From positions 1 to 43,121 of the forward strand of contig ADNK01001132.1 in the NCBI GenBank assembly GCA_000320545.1: 43,121 nucleotides of DNA, in the 5' to 3' direction. The DNA is from Bigelowiella natans CCMP2755. Lineage: Eukaryota > Cercozoa > Chlorarachniophyceae. Numbering within the stretch: the stretch's first letter is position 1; each line of letters opens with the position of its first letter. The notes beneath the pieces are model-generated. The model had not been told where the DNA came from. It did not search any database and saw only the letters and a list, made by a program, of their open reading frames with translations. The translations under genes were made by a program, and so were the position numbers. Shown piece by piece: positions 11,631 to 22,291 of this stretch.

Positions 11631-13043
11631 TTCTACTTGTAATTCGATTTCAACAATGTAATGACCACAGATACAACGATGCGTACGTCATTGTGTACGT
11701 ATGCGTACATGACTACATGCGAGTTACTCCAGCATCCCACAATGGGGCATGTGTGCAACGATTCAATGCGTGAATATGTCTCGTGCAAATGCACTAGACA
11801 AGACGTGATGTGATGAGTCAATCAAATTTGTTGAATGGTCATCCTTGATTAGCTGTGCAATGCAGCAGCTAGCAGAGCGCTAATGTTGTGTCCATTCGTT
11901 TCTGCGGTGATGTGCTTCATGCAATTGAAAGCATCTCTCTCCGGACGTGGACATCCTCCATTTGGCCATGAAAGTGGTTCTGTGCGTTGTTGCACCGTCG
12001 TCGTGCGCATCCTCCTTGTGCAGTGCACTTCTACATCAATTGTGATTCGCACAGCTCGCCGTGGCGTTCCTGAAACTCCTCCTTTGTTGTCATGCACATT
12101 TCTGTGCATGATCGAGGAAGCCAAGAGGCAACAACACGTGCACGCTCAAGATGCGGCCACATGTCGACGCATGTCAAAATGAGCCCACACCAGCAGCAAG
12201 CGCATGGGACATGCATGGAAAAATCATTGCAATTGACATTGAAGCCATCAGATGTCACACAAATGTCACCAAAATGTGATTGAAGTGCATCATGCATGAC
12301 AATTGCAATGCTGTCCACGACGGTGCTTGGGCACATTCGAGCTGATGCGCTGCGCAAAATTTTTTTCCAACGTGTCCTTTGCCGCACCACTCGCACCAAT
12401 GTTTGTGTCCACTGGAGCTGCCACTTTTGTGTGGATTGATGAGTTTCCTGAGCTCTTGGAACCCGGCGTCTGGTGTGACATGATCATTTCGCCTGCCAAG
12501 TGTCTGAAAACAACTGTGAAAAAACGCCAAATTTTTCCGTTCAAGTGCGTCTGTCCTGGCAAATTTCAGCCCGCCTGAGAAAGCTCTCAGCTCCTGAACC
12601 TCATCAGATGAGTCATCAGAATCCATGTCTGATCACATTGCACCAGGATTCTCTGAAAAACAGTTGGAACAAGCAGCACTTCTTCCACGTTGCTCCCTGT
12701 GCACTCCCCCATGTGATTGACCCAAGCTAGCAAGTGTGAGCACGAGGAGTCACAATCGTGCCAGGAAGACCCTTCATCTCCACGTCATCCATGCCTGGTT
12801 CTCCATTCACACATTTCCAACAAGCACACACAAATGAAAATTTTCAACACAACGATTGTCACGAATTGCACACACACGCACACTCACACCACACACGTGC
12901 ACGCATGTTGTTCGTTGTTCTCACCCTTCTTCCATGAGCGCCTCCATGAAATCCGAATGCTCCTTCCACACTTCTTCACAAGTTGGTTCTGGCCCGTCTC
13001 CTGGCCAAACCATCAGTCTGCGATGCATTTCAACCCAGCTTCT

Positions 13044-13296
13044 TGCCGATTTTTGCAACAGCTCGCCTCTCCCTGCGCCGATCAAGCAGCTGCTCACTCA
13101 AGATGCGGCTCAAGTGTGGACAGAGGAGCACGACAAAAGTTTGGCTGCATTGAAAGACGTGCTGAAGAAGGCAGCATCACGTGTGCCTGATCACGAAGCT
13201 GTTTCCATGAGCCAGCCCTTCATGCTTGATGCTGACGTGTCACGTGGTCCGAGCAAGACTCTGGTCTTGACAGAGTCAGGGGCATCAACACACTGA
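13044..13296 (+). mobile_element. Ty3/gypsy-like RT/RNase H junction fragment
   Basis: The plus frame ending at 13296 reads SSPLPAPIKQLL, then VWTEEHDKSLAALKDVL, then VPDHEAVSMSQPFMLDADVS. This is the characteristic passage between reverse transcriptase and RNase H of Ty3/gypsy polyproteins: a PLxxLL segment, then W-T-x-E-x-x-x-x-x-x-LK, then a pf-x-l-x-D-A/D-x-S strand carrying the first RNase H aspartate. Only about 80 residues are recognisable, and the frame ends soon after. No LTR, integrase or upstream RT core was found on this strand, so it is a truncated relic. It lies wholly inside the TpA-free stretch. Confidence 0.6.
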
Positions 13297-13469
13297 TTTG
13301 TTTGAGATGATTTCAGGATTTCGGTCTGATTGTTTGGGACACTTTTGTTCAAAACAAGGAAGAAGAAAGAGGGGGAAGAAGATGAAGAAGATTTCATGTC
13401 ATTGATTTTTGTGATGAGATTTTGGAAGCCACAAACATCTGGTTTTTTTTGTCAAAATTGTCATCATCA

Positions 13470-13545
13470 TCCATCCATCCATCCATCCATCCATCCATCC
13501 CGTTGTGTGAGCGAACAGAAAGAAGAAGAAGAAGAAGAAGAAGAC
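13470..13545. repeat. (ATCC)n and (GAA)n microsatellites
   Basis: A tetranucleotide ATCC run at about 13470-13500 is followed by a GAA run at about 13519-13541, just upstream of the BABAM2-like start. Part of the 5' flank or UTR. Confidence 0.85.
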
Positions 13546-13677
13546 CACCAAGGCCGAAACCCAACTCACCGTCGGAACCCACATGGACGTCTCTTCTGCG
13601 GTCCATTGCCTTGAAACCCAACAACCTCTGTTTGTGTAACAACAGCTCTCTCAAAACGGAACCCAACAACGCCTTGC

Positions 13678-14037
13678 ATGCTGCCTGAATGGCTCCGACC
13701 AAAGATCGGTTGCCTCAAAGCGAAAGGATTCCTTGTCCATCGTATCACCTCGGGTCGAATCTGGGATGAGGTAGAATACTTTGGCGTTCGCACGAAGTGA
13801 AGCCACATTATTTCTGTGATTTTGCAATCCAGGCGGATGTGTGGGATCGCTTTGTGGTTTCTGTGCCAATGGCAGACAGGGCCTTTAATGTGGAGGTTGT
13901 GTGCGATGCCAGAGATCCCATGCTCCCTCCCGACTTCATATTAGGTAGTGTGTAGATTAGGATTTCATGAATCAAGCAGTAATTTTGTCGTATGCACCCC
14001 CTCCCCTTCACGTACGCACGCCAGCAGCATCTCCGCA

Positions 14038-14087
<50 letters not shown>

Positions 14088-15009
14088 ACACACACAAACT
14101 CACAAATACCGCAAATAGGCGAAGATATATTGGATCCGCATAAGCTCGTCGCTGAGTTGGCGGAGATGTGGAATCCTGAGCGAGATGATGCTTTGGTTGA
14201 AGCCTCGTACTTATGCCGGAGAGCCGTTCAGGGTCGACATCGAGAAAAAGCAAAAACGCTGATGGTAGTTGTGATTTAAATTACAGAAATGATCTCAACA
14301 AGAATATAGATGTAGCTCACCAATATAACTCAGCATACGATATTTACTTTCAGACAAAAAATGAGATTGCGAAGCAAAATTGGACGTTGATGTTGTCCCA
14401 TGATCCTGATGTGGAGATTATTGTTGAGGCGAACAAAAAAGTAAGCATTCTCAGCAATATACAGTGAATCCGGAGCATTATTCATTTTGTCAAGTACAGA
14501 ATATACAAAACATAAAGCCCCTAAAAACAAGATATTCTTACTTAACATGTAGGGAGAAGAACTGGCCCGAATTTCATTTTCCCTCCCAATTATCGGCCTG
14601 AGTTCTGATCTTAGGGAAGTCTGCGGCTGGACAACAGGCGATGAATCAATCAAATCGACACTCAGATCGCTAAAATTGGTCGCCAAATTTGATATAGATG
14701 GCAAGAGTAAAAGAGCACCGATTTTGAAGATTTATCCATATGACCGGAAAGTTCAAGATTTGCTCCCTTCGCTGCCCGCTACGATTAAATTTTTACGAGG
14801 GTACTTGCCGTCGTCTCGACACTTTCTTATGTTCATGAAACTCAGACATAATTTATGCTGCACATTACCTGTGTGTGTGTGTGTGTGTGTGTGTGAACGT
14901 CATCCGAGTTACATATGATGCTGCTATATAACGATAAAATAGTGACTTGGTGACGGACCACAAGGATCGAATCCAACGAAAGATACGACGGGTTTCACAG
15001 CAAAGCACG

Positions 15010-15045
<36 letters not shown>

Positions 15046-15754
15046 TTGTTTTCTTGCATGCAGTTACGTAACTTCTCAGTATTGCAAATCCTTGCATTTT
15101 ACTTTTATTCATTTAGATTTTGAAATCCGTACAAGACAGAGGGGTTATACGGAAAAGTCTAGTCCAGAGGCTAATAGAGCAGGTTTTCTTCACAAATTTA
15201 TGAAAGGAGACTACAGATGTCAAAATTGTGCGTACGCACGGAGAGAATCTGAACGAAATAAACATATTACTGTTTACATATTTTGACGGATATCTGTTTT
15301 GTTTGTTAGCTAGGAGACCCATGTTTCACGGACACAGACAACTTCTTCACCGTGTCATTTTTTGACCACGCCTCTGATTTCAGGGCGGCCATCATACTTC
15401 ACGTAGAAACTCAACTTATATCTTTATTGCCCGTATTCTTTTATTTTAGCAATGATTTTCTCTCTAATTCAGATTACTTTGAATGGAGGGTATCCTGAAT
15501 CTAAGCCTGTTGTAGAAATAGTTGAGTTGCAAGAACCAGAAGTAATCGTTTCACGGCTTGATTGCGGGTTCATAAGAAAGGCGAAGAGAAACTCTGATGT
15601 GCCAAGAAGCGATGCAACAAAAATCTCGGCTGCTATCCGACGGATTTGCGCGAAGATGGTTGAATGCAATGCAGAACAGGTCGAGCCTGCTCTCAAAAGA
15701 CCACTCGAGATGGGAACTGCTGAGAAAAGTGACAAAAGACTGCGGCGATTTTGA
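13678..15754 (+). CDS. BABAM2: BRISC/BRCA1-A complex subunit, BRE-like
   Basis: Scaffold subunit of the BRISC and BRCA1-A K63-deubiquitinase assemblies in animals. Exons: 13678-13770, 13833-13944, 14119-14264, 14354-14440, 14553-14870, 15117-15182, 15310-15402, 15473-15754; phases agree, giving about 398 aa (human BRE is about 383). Recognisable parts: a UEV-like domain with DRFVVSVPMADRAFNVEVV and LPPDFILG, then EMWNP, as in BRE; a central segment GEELARISFSLPI; and a second UEV-like domain with FFTVSFFDHASDFRAAIILH then GGYPESKP. No catalytic Cys is expected in these degenerate UEV folds. The first frame has no upstream ATG before 13678. The donor of exon 5 is uncertain: 14870 keeps phase but sits at the edge of a GT repeat; an alternative at 14800 breaks phase. 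The C-terminal tail is basic (KRLRRF). Confidence 0.8.
14040..14095 (+). repeat. (CT)n/(CA)n microsatellite in BABAM2 intron 2
   Basis: A pure CT run of about 40 bases passes into a short CA run within the pyrimidine-rich stretch that precedes the exon 3 acceptor. Confidence 0.9.
14869..15042 (+). repeat. (GT)n and (AT)n microsatellites in BABAM2 intron 5
   Basis: A GT run starts directly at the inferred exon 5 donor (14871), and an AT run of about 30 bases lies at 15012-15042. Confidence 0.9.
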
Positions 15755-15769
15755 GGAGTCAAATGTACG

Positions 15770-16330
15770 TGTCACATGACAACCAATGGGATTGGTGGCT
15801 TGCATATAGAATCACCGAATTCCACATGTGTGTTGTACATGAACGCTGCCATGAACTAGTGAACAATGATCTGGCCAGATACCCGTGCGTCCCGGCGGCG
15901 CGGCCATGCGGCCCGAGTTGCCAAGCAATCCTAGAATCGTGCGCTGCACGTGCTCGCATCACAGGCTAGCAGGGTTTGATTGAGTTGTGGACACGATGCT
16001 ACACATACGCACATCATGTCTCTAGAACTAGCAGACAGCGCGCGACTGTCTAGACTATAGAGAGTGGATGCTCAGTGAACGCCAGACGCATGTCGCATCA
16101 TCACACGCGCGCCTACCACAACTAGACATCTGATGGTGCAGCTACGTCGCACATATATTGATTCATGCCATCATTGCGCTGATATGGATCGAATGCTCTC
16201 ATGAGAAATCTAACTGTAAGCGCAATTAAGTAGCGTTTTACTGCATTAGTTGGCACAATCGACGCCTGGACGCCACACAGCACCATGCAGGTAATGCTAG
16301 AGTGTGTACTAGTCGTACAATAGCAGACAG
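15770..16330. other. CTAG-rich gene-free stretch
   Basis: Intergenic, with no supportable gene. CTAG occurs about ten times in this stretch (for example gctagc, tctaga and actaga words near 15965-16140). TpA outside CTAG is scarcer than in the flanking gene DNA. Similar stretches lie near 24750-25370 and 30080-30880. Confidence 0.5.
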
Positions 16331-17242
16331 ATCAGCGCTTCTAGCATCAATCGCGCGAAATACTCTATCTCTGCTATGTTTAATCACTATATTTTCTTCC
16401 TGGCTGCATCTATCTAGTAAACATATCTACATTTTGAACGTTCTTTTCACAACGGTCATAGCAAGTTTCACATCTAGGCTAATTAATATCACTTATTAAG
16501 ACCAGCGATGAACCCTTTGCTCTCTTTTGACTGAAAAATATAAATTTCGTCACTATTTATCTCACCCCAGAGAAAAACGAGAACCTTTTGGTAGGCAGTG
16601 CTGGATACATTCTTTCTTGGTCTTTTTGAAAACCTGGATTGGTATTCGGAAAGATGTACGGTGATGAACCAGCATATTCACCAATACTTTAACACTCACC
16701 CTAATTTTGACATCTCCTCCTTTTCCATTAAGCCCCTAATATATATGAAGAGTTATATTAGAAATGTACGAGTTATTGGATATTGGGAAAGCATTTATGT
16801 CGTCATATTACGCGTCCATACGGCATTGTAGATAACTCTTGGATTTGTCCAAACATTCAATATGAGCTCCATCCTTTGCCTTAAGACACTAGAGGAACGT
16901 TATATTAGTCCATGACATGAATCACAAAACTCCATTACCTTCAAATATGCTACTCTAAACCTCTTGCATTCACCAAAATGGTCCAAAGGAAAGCTGCCCT
17001 GAAATACGGAGAAAACTCATTTGGAGCCTATGAGAACCCCATTCGCCCTGGCATGTCACCCACTTTACTCTTCTTCTTCTCCTTCTTCTCCTTCTTCTTC
17101 TTCTTCTTCTTCTCTGTGTTGTTTATTTATAAATGCCTTAAGTGGGGGTGTAGGATTCAAAGAACGGGCTGGACTAGACATCCTTATTTCCGGCCGCTAT
17201 CAGTGTCTGGCCCTGTCGTCGCTCTTCTCTTCTTCGCCAAGG

Positions 17243-17305
<63 letters not shown>

Positions 17306-17779
17306 ACTCTCTCTAAACGGAGAGAGAAGAAAGAGAGTGGAATGTGGCAGGAAAATTATGAGAGGAGGTCGGTCGGTCAGCTCGCACCATGGTAATTTCA
17401 GCATGCGACAATGATGATGACGATGATACTGATACAAATACCGTGGTATTTTCTGTATGCGACAACAATGATCGATGCTGCTAATTTATTGGTACCAGTA
17501 GTAGTTAAGACTACTAGCACGAGCGAGCACACGTCGTGGTTGTAGACATGAACGTTCTTAAGGGCTGGGCTGCACAGCAGATAGCAAGGTAGTGCTATGA
17601 AGCTTGCAATAAAGCTTTAAAGAAACTATTCCATATTTCCTATTGTGCCTTCATAAGAGATAGAGAAAATTTCTGTGTTTCCTATTGTGCGACGGACGAC
17701 GAAAACAAAACATACGACGAGCCCTCCTCAAGCTCCTCAATATATGCGCTGTTTCATTTCTCTTTTCTCCGGCAGCCTG
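16331..17779. other. Intergenic region upstream of TRIP4
   Basis: AT-rich sequence with no recognised gene. It contains a TTC run near 17070-17113 and a long CA run at 17245-17302. A short open frame from 16978 (MVQRKAALKYGENSFGAYEN) could be a non-coding or 5' exon, but I cannot link it to TRIP4. Confidence 0.4.
17245..17302 (+). repeat. (CA)n microsatellite
   Basis: An uninterrupted CA run of almost 60 bases, followed by a short CT run. Confidence 0.95.
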
Positions 17780-18060
17780 ATGGGCATGGCGATTAACGAG
17801 GTTGGCGAAATCGTGGAATTTGTTTCACAAGTAGAGGATGAAAATATATGGGACAATTGCAAGGTTGAAGTCGAAGTTTCTACTGTTTTGGAGGTGTACG
17901 TACTGATGATATGTTCAACCATTTCTTCAGGGTATTCTTGGGGAAAATAAAGGAGTTCAAGGTAGAAATAGAAGAATGCGTTTTTTTTTTTACTTTGTGC
18001 TTCATCCAAATAGTCCTTTCGAGATTCGTATCAAAATGAAAATCAAATCCAAATGGTAGG

Positions 18061-18107
<47 letters not shown>

Positions 18108-18650
18108 TGTAAATTATATACATATACAAATATGTACATATGTTAGTAGCATTTTATACCTTTTTCATATTTTGTAATTCTTCTGTGATGAAAAATTTTC
18201 CGTCTCTAGCATTTGTAAATGAATTCAAGAGAAGAAGACAGTTAGTGCTCGGAAAGGTACAAATAACTGGATGAAAAAACTGTAGATTTCCAACGTTGTA
18301 AATGTAGTTCATTGCGCAGACTGATGATATCGAAACGACGAATAGTCTGGAGACAACAACGACACATGATGAGCAGCCGAGGAGGATACGTCGAGAAAAG
18401 CGAATTAGCGATGATCGCAGTGCGGGGAAGAAACAAGGGAGGAGCTCCAAATCTCCTCGAAAGTGTTAAGGAGATATTGAGAAAAGAGAGAGGGAGAGAA
18501 AGAAGGGGGGGAGGGGGGGGGGCACAACCCGTATACAGCAAGAGCATGTGACAATTTGGCAGCTACTATTTGAATTCGTTTTGCTGATTAAGGTGATCAA
18601 TATTTGAAGATCACTACTACTACTACCTGACAGTAGTAGTAGTCTAGGGA

Positions 18651-18684
<34 letters not shown>

Positions 18685-20830
18685 CGATGATGATAATGAT
18701 GTCACCAGTGTTCATTTGTTAGGTCAAACGTAGTATCCGTCGAGCATTCCAGATTCGCAACAATAAAGTGAGACGCGCAATTGTAAATAAGAAGAACGAA
18801 AAAATAAAAGCACCACCATGACGACTCCAGTGGCAAACATTAGTGCTCTAATTTCTAGGTACACAAAGAAAAAAGGAAAGCGCAAAGGAAAGAAAGGCAC
18901 GAATTCTGCTGGGGGCAGCAAAGAAAAAAATTACGATCCTAAACAGCGAGTAAAGGTTAGAAGAGAGGAGGCAAACAACACTGAGATCAGATCTGATATC
19001 CCCTTAATAAGTAGTATGATATTATATTATATGATATGATATGATATGATAGTAGATTGTGTGGTTGCTGAATTAGCAGCTGTTCCACTGAATGCCGGGA
19101 AGAAAAGAAGTGAATCGCATACACACAACAGGGCGGGGGGGGGGGAGAGGACTTTTAATAAGTAGTAATTCGCTGGTCAGTTGACTGGTGAATGTTAAGC
19201 AACACTACTTTTTGAAATATCAACAGTGTCAATGCCTGGCTACTCGGCATGCTCTATTCTCCAATTGTACTGTTTGCGGAAGAATCGTTTGCGAGAAGGA
19301 AGGGTCAGTAATTCATGATGCCAAAAGATGCTGCAATGGTGATGCTGCTGTTAAATTTTACTACTACTACAACTACTACTACTACTACTACTACTACTAC
19401 CTACTTATATTGTGGTGTGTTGTCATCTTTTCAAAACATTTTCCCCCTTTTATCCACCACTTCCTCTTCATCCTCGTTTCCTTAGGGAAGGACCTTGTTT
19501 TTTCTGTGGAAGTTTTGTTTCAAAAGGCAAGTTACTAGAAAAAGCAGTAGCAGCTAGTTGTGATGGTAGCAGAATCATTAATGTGCTGGTTGTTTGTTGA
19601 CGTCATATCGTTGATATATCAGTTTGCTGCACTACCTGTAAGTTTACCTGTTTTTTTTCCCTTCCTCTTCTTGTTTTTCTTCTCTTTTGACGAGCATAGA
19701 AAATACAATTCCAAACCTGGAGTTTATCAAGGAGCTTAGCCAAGGGGCCATCTTAAAGCAAAAGAAACTAGACGTCCAAAAGTACCAGTAGTCGTAGAAG
19801 TATCAGTAGTAGTAGTAGTAATAGTAGTAGTAGTAGTGGTAGTAGTAATAGTAGTAGTAGTTATGGTAGTGGTAGTAGCAGCAAATAGAACATCTACCTT
19901 CTAACTTGATTTTTTATTCTGCAGTATCATCATCATTACCATCATTACCATCATCATCATCATCATCAATGGACATGATATCATGCAATCAGACACCTCG
20001 ATGCAATCGGAAGAAGAGAGCAGATTATCAAATTCTCCCAGGAAGAATCTCGTACCCGCATCATAGATGATCAGGCAATATGAAGATAAACCATGCACGA
20101 CATCGCTAAATTAACAACTACTACTACAATATATTTTGAATGTGATGATCTACCAGCATTCTTGCTATTTTTATGGATGATAAAGAACGAAAATGGTGAG
20201 GTATTTGAGAAAGAAAGAATTGGTGAAGATTGGTATGTTAAGTTTTCTGTACTTATTAATGTCTTTGCTATAGGGAGATTACTATGATCACGGAAATATA
20301 TGGCTTGATAAAGATGAAAAGGAAGTTGCTGAAGAACTCAAGAAGCAAAAGGTCTGTTTCTTCTCCTTCTTCTTCTTCTTCTTCTTCGTCTTCTTCTGCT
20401 ACTGCTACTACTACCTCAACTATTTTCTACTCTTTACATATCATACACTATGATGGTACATGACATCTTCTTCTGCTATTTACTACTCTTTACATATCAT
20501 AAACTATGGCACTTGACATCTTCTTCTTCTCGTCGTATTTGCTGTTATTTTTGTGGTTTCATCGTCGTTTGACAAGGTGCTATTGACTACATTATACAGA
20601 TTGAGCAGGAAGAACGAAAGCGTAGCACAACAACAGTCACCATCGATTTTCTGGAAGGAAAGGTATCATTAGTACCATCATCATCATCACCACCATCCAT
20701 TGCTGACTGAAGGGAGGGAATAATAGAACTAGTAGCAATAATTTATCATGTTATCATGTTTCAACGGATAGATCAAACACCACTTCACGGTCATGTTAAT
20801 GCAATTGATTTAGCAGCGGGATATCAATGT

Positions 20831-20865
<35 letters not shown>

Positions 20866-22259
20866 TGTAGAACGTATTATATAGTCATTCATCACACTGA
20901 TGATTCGTTCTTCCACTCGTTGTCTTGTTCAACGACAATAATAAATAACAAAAGGTTATCGAGAATAATAAAGATTATTACGACTTATCAAATTCAAGAC
21001 TTAAGCAAATGAAAGCACAAGAGCTCCTCAAAAGGAAGAAGGTAAAGTAGCGATGGGATTTGGGGAAAAGTTGGTACTAGACAGAGTGGAGAGGTCGGTT
21101 GATATCAAAATAGAGGAGGAGAAGGAGGAGGAGGGGGGGAAGGAGGAGGAGGAGGAGAAGATGGCTAGAGTCATCATCATCATTATCATCATCATCATCA
21201 TCTCCTCATTATCCTTATCATAATCATCATCACTCAAAAGAAAACCGCCGTAATTTGGAAATAGGAAATTAATTTATACAAAATTATATTATTACTTAAC
21301 ATGGGATCAATTCTCCTTTTCTTCTCGCTTTCGGTCCCCCACTGCATTATTGTTCTTCTTCTTCTTCTTCTACATTCTTAAACGAAGACACTAATGATAA
21401 TCCATTAGAGCAAGAAAAGCAGCTCTAAAGATGACGATGATGATGTCAAAAACAATGGAAGAGGAGCAGCCAACGGGTATTAACAATAATAATATCTCTA
21501 TCTCCAACTGCTACTGCTACTACTACTACTACTACTACTACTATTACTGCTACAAGTTTCTACTACTACTCTATAAGAGAAGAAGTCTAAAAGGAACACG
21601 TATGCATTAGCAATAATGATGTGTGCGTGTGTGTGTGTTTGTGTGTGTTACTTACAACAAGGATTTACGCTAATCGCACTTTGACTGGCCGAGCAGAGCA
21701 GGTTTATGCTTTCCTGAGGCAAGCGGTCAGCGATCTAAAAACAAAACATCGTAATATACAACAACTGCAACCCAAACACGGACATAAAGGAGGAGGAGGA
21801 GGAGGAGGAGGAGGAGGAGGAGGAAGAATATCAGGAAATACAACACAAGTGGTGGCACCTTCGAAGGTGCGATATTTATCATACATTGTACTCATCTTTA
21901 GGAATTTCCTGTTTAAAATCTTTTCGTACGCGTAGCTCTTTTTCCTCTTTTTGGTTTTCTTGACGTTTAAATAGTGAAAGAAGATCTATCCTCATATAAT
22001 CACTTCTACGCACATATTAAGACTTTTCTTCTTTCTTGGTGTTAATAACGCGCAAGCAGGATATGATATTGAGAATAGTAGTAATAAGATTTAGACTCCT
22101 TTAGAGGTAGGACGATAATAATGAGAAGTAGAATATGGAAACAACAAATGTTTCTTGTCTTAGATGATTTCTTTTATGCCCTAATGATTTACTTCAGGAG
22201 AAGATGGTGCTATCAGGAAGGGTACAGCATGACGATGAGCTTAAAATGGTGGTAGTAGA

Positions 22260-22291
<32 letters not shown>

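Larger units (their letters stand above)
11640..13637. mobile_element. Second TpA-depleted gene-free island
   Basis: Roughly 2 kb between the SnoaL-like gene and BABAM2. TpA is nearly missing from about 11882 onward, and no TpA occurs at all from 12730 to 13636 (about 900 bases), although A and T are plentiful. Long open frames exist on both strands here because TAA and TAG cannot form; most are meaningless. A minus-strand frame (12255-12626) includes CEWCGKGHVGKKFCAAH, which resembles a gag-type zinc knuckle with spacing off by one. A plus-strand retroelement fragment is listed separately. A short GT/CA-rich patch lies at 12868-12900. Confidence 0.5.

Noticed and set aside
7621-13300. Many overlapping open frames of 60-170 codons on both strands
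   Set aside because: TAA and TAG cannot occur where TpA is absent, so long frames appear by chance in all six frames; only short retroelement-like motifs were recognisable.
13420-13545. Tandem repeats as a CRISPR-like array
   Set aside because: Simple microsatellites without spacers, in a eukaryotic genome.
16978-17316. Frame starting MVQRKAALKYGENSFGAYEN as a first TRIP4 exon
   Set aside because: It runs into TTC and CA repeats, and no phase-compatible donor linking to 17780 was found; it does not resemble the ASC-1 N-terminus.
18723-18767. 45-nt segment as an obligatory TRIP4 exon
   Set aside because: Phase works both with and without it, so it may be an optional cassette or intronic; left out of the main model.
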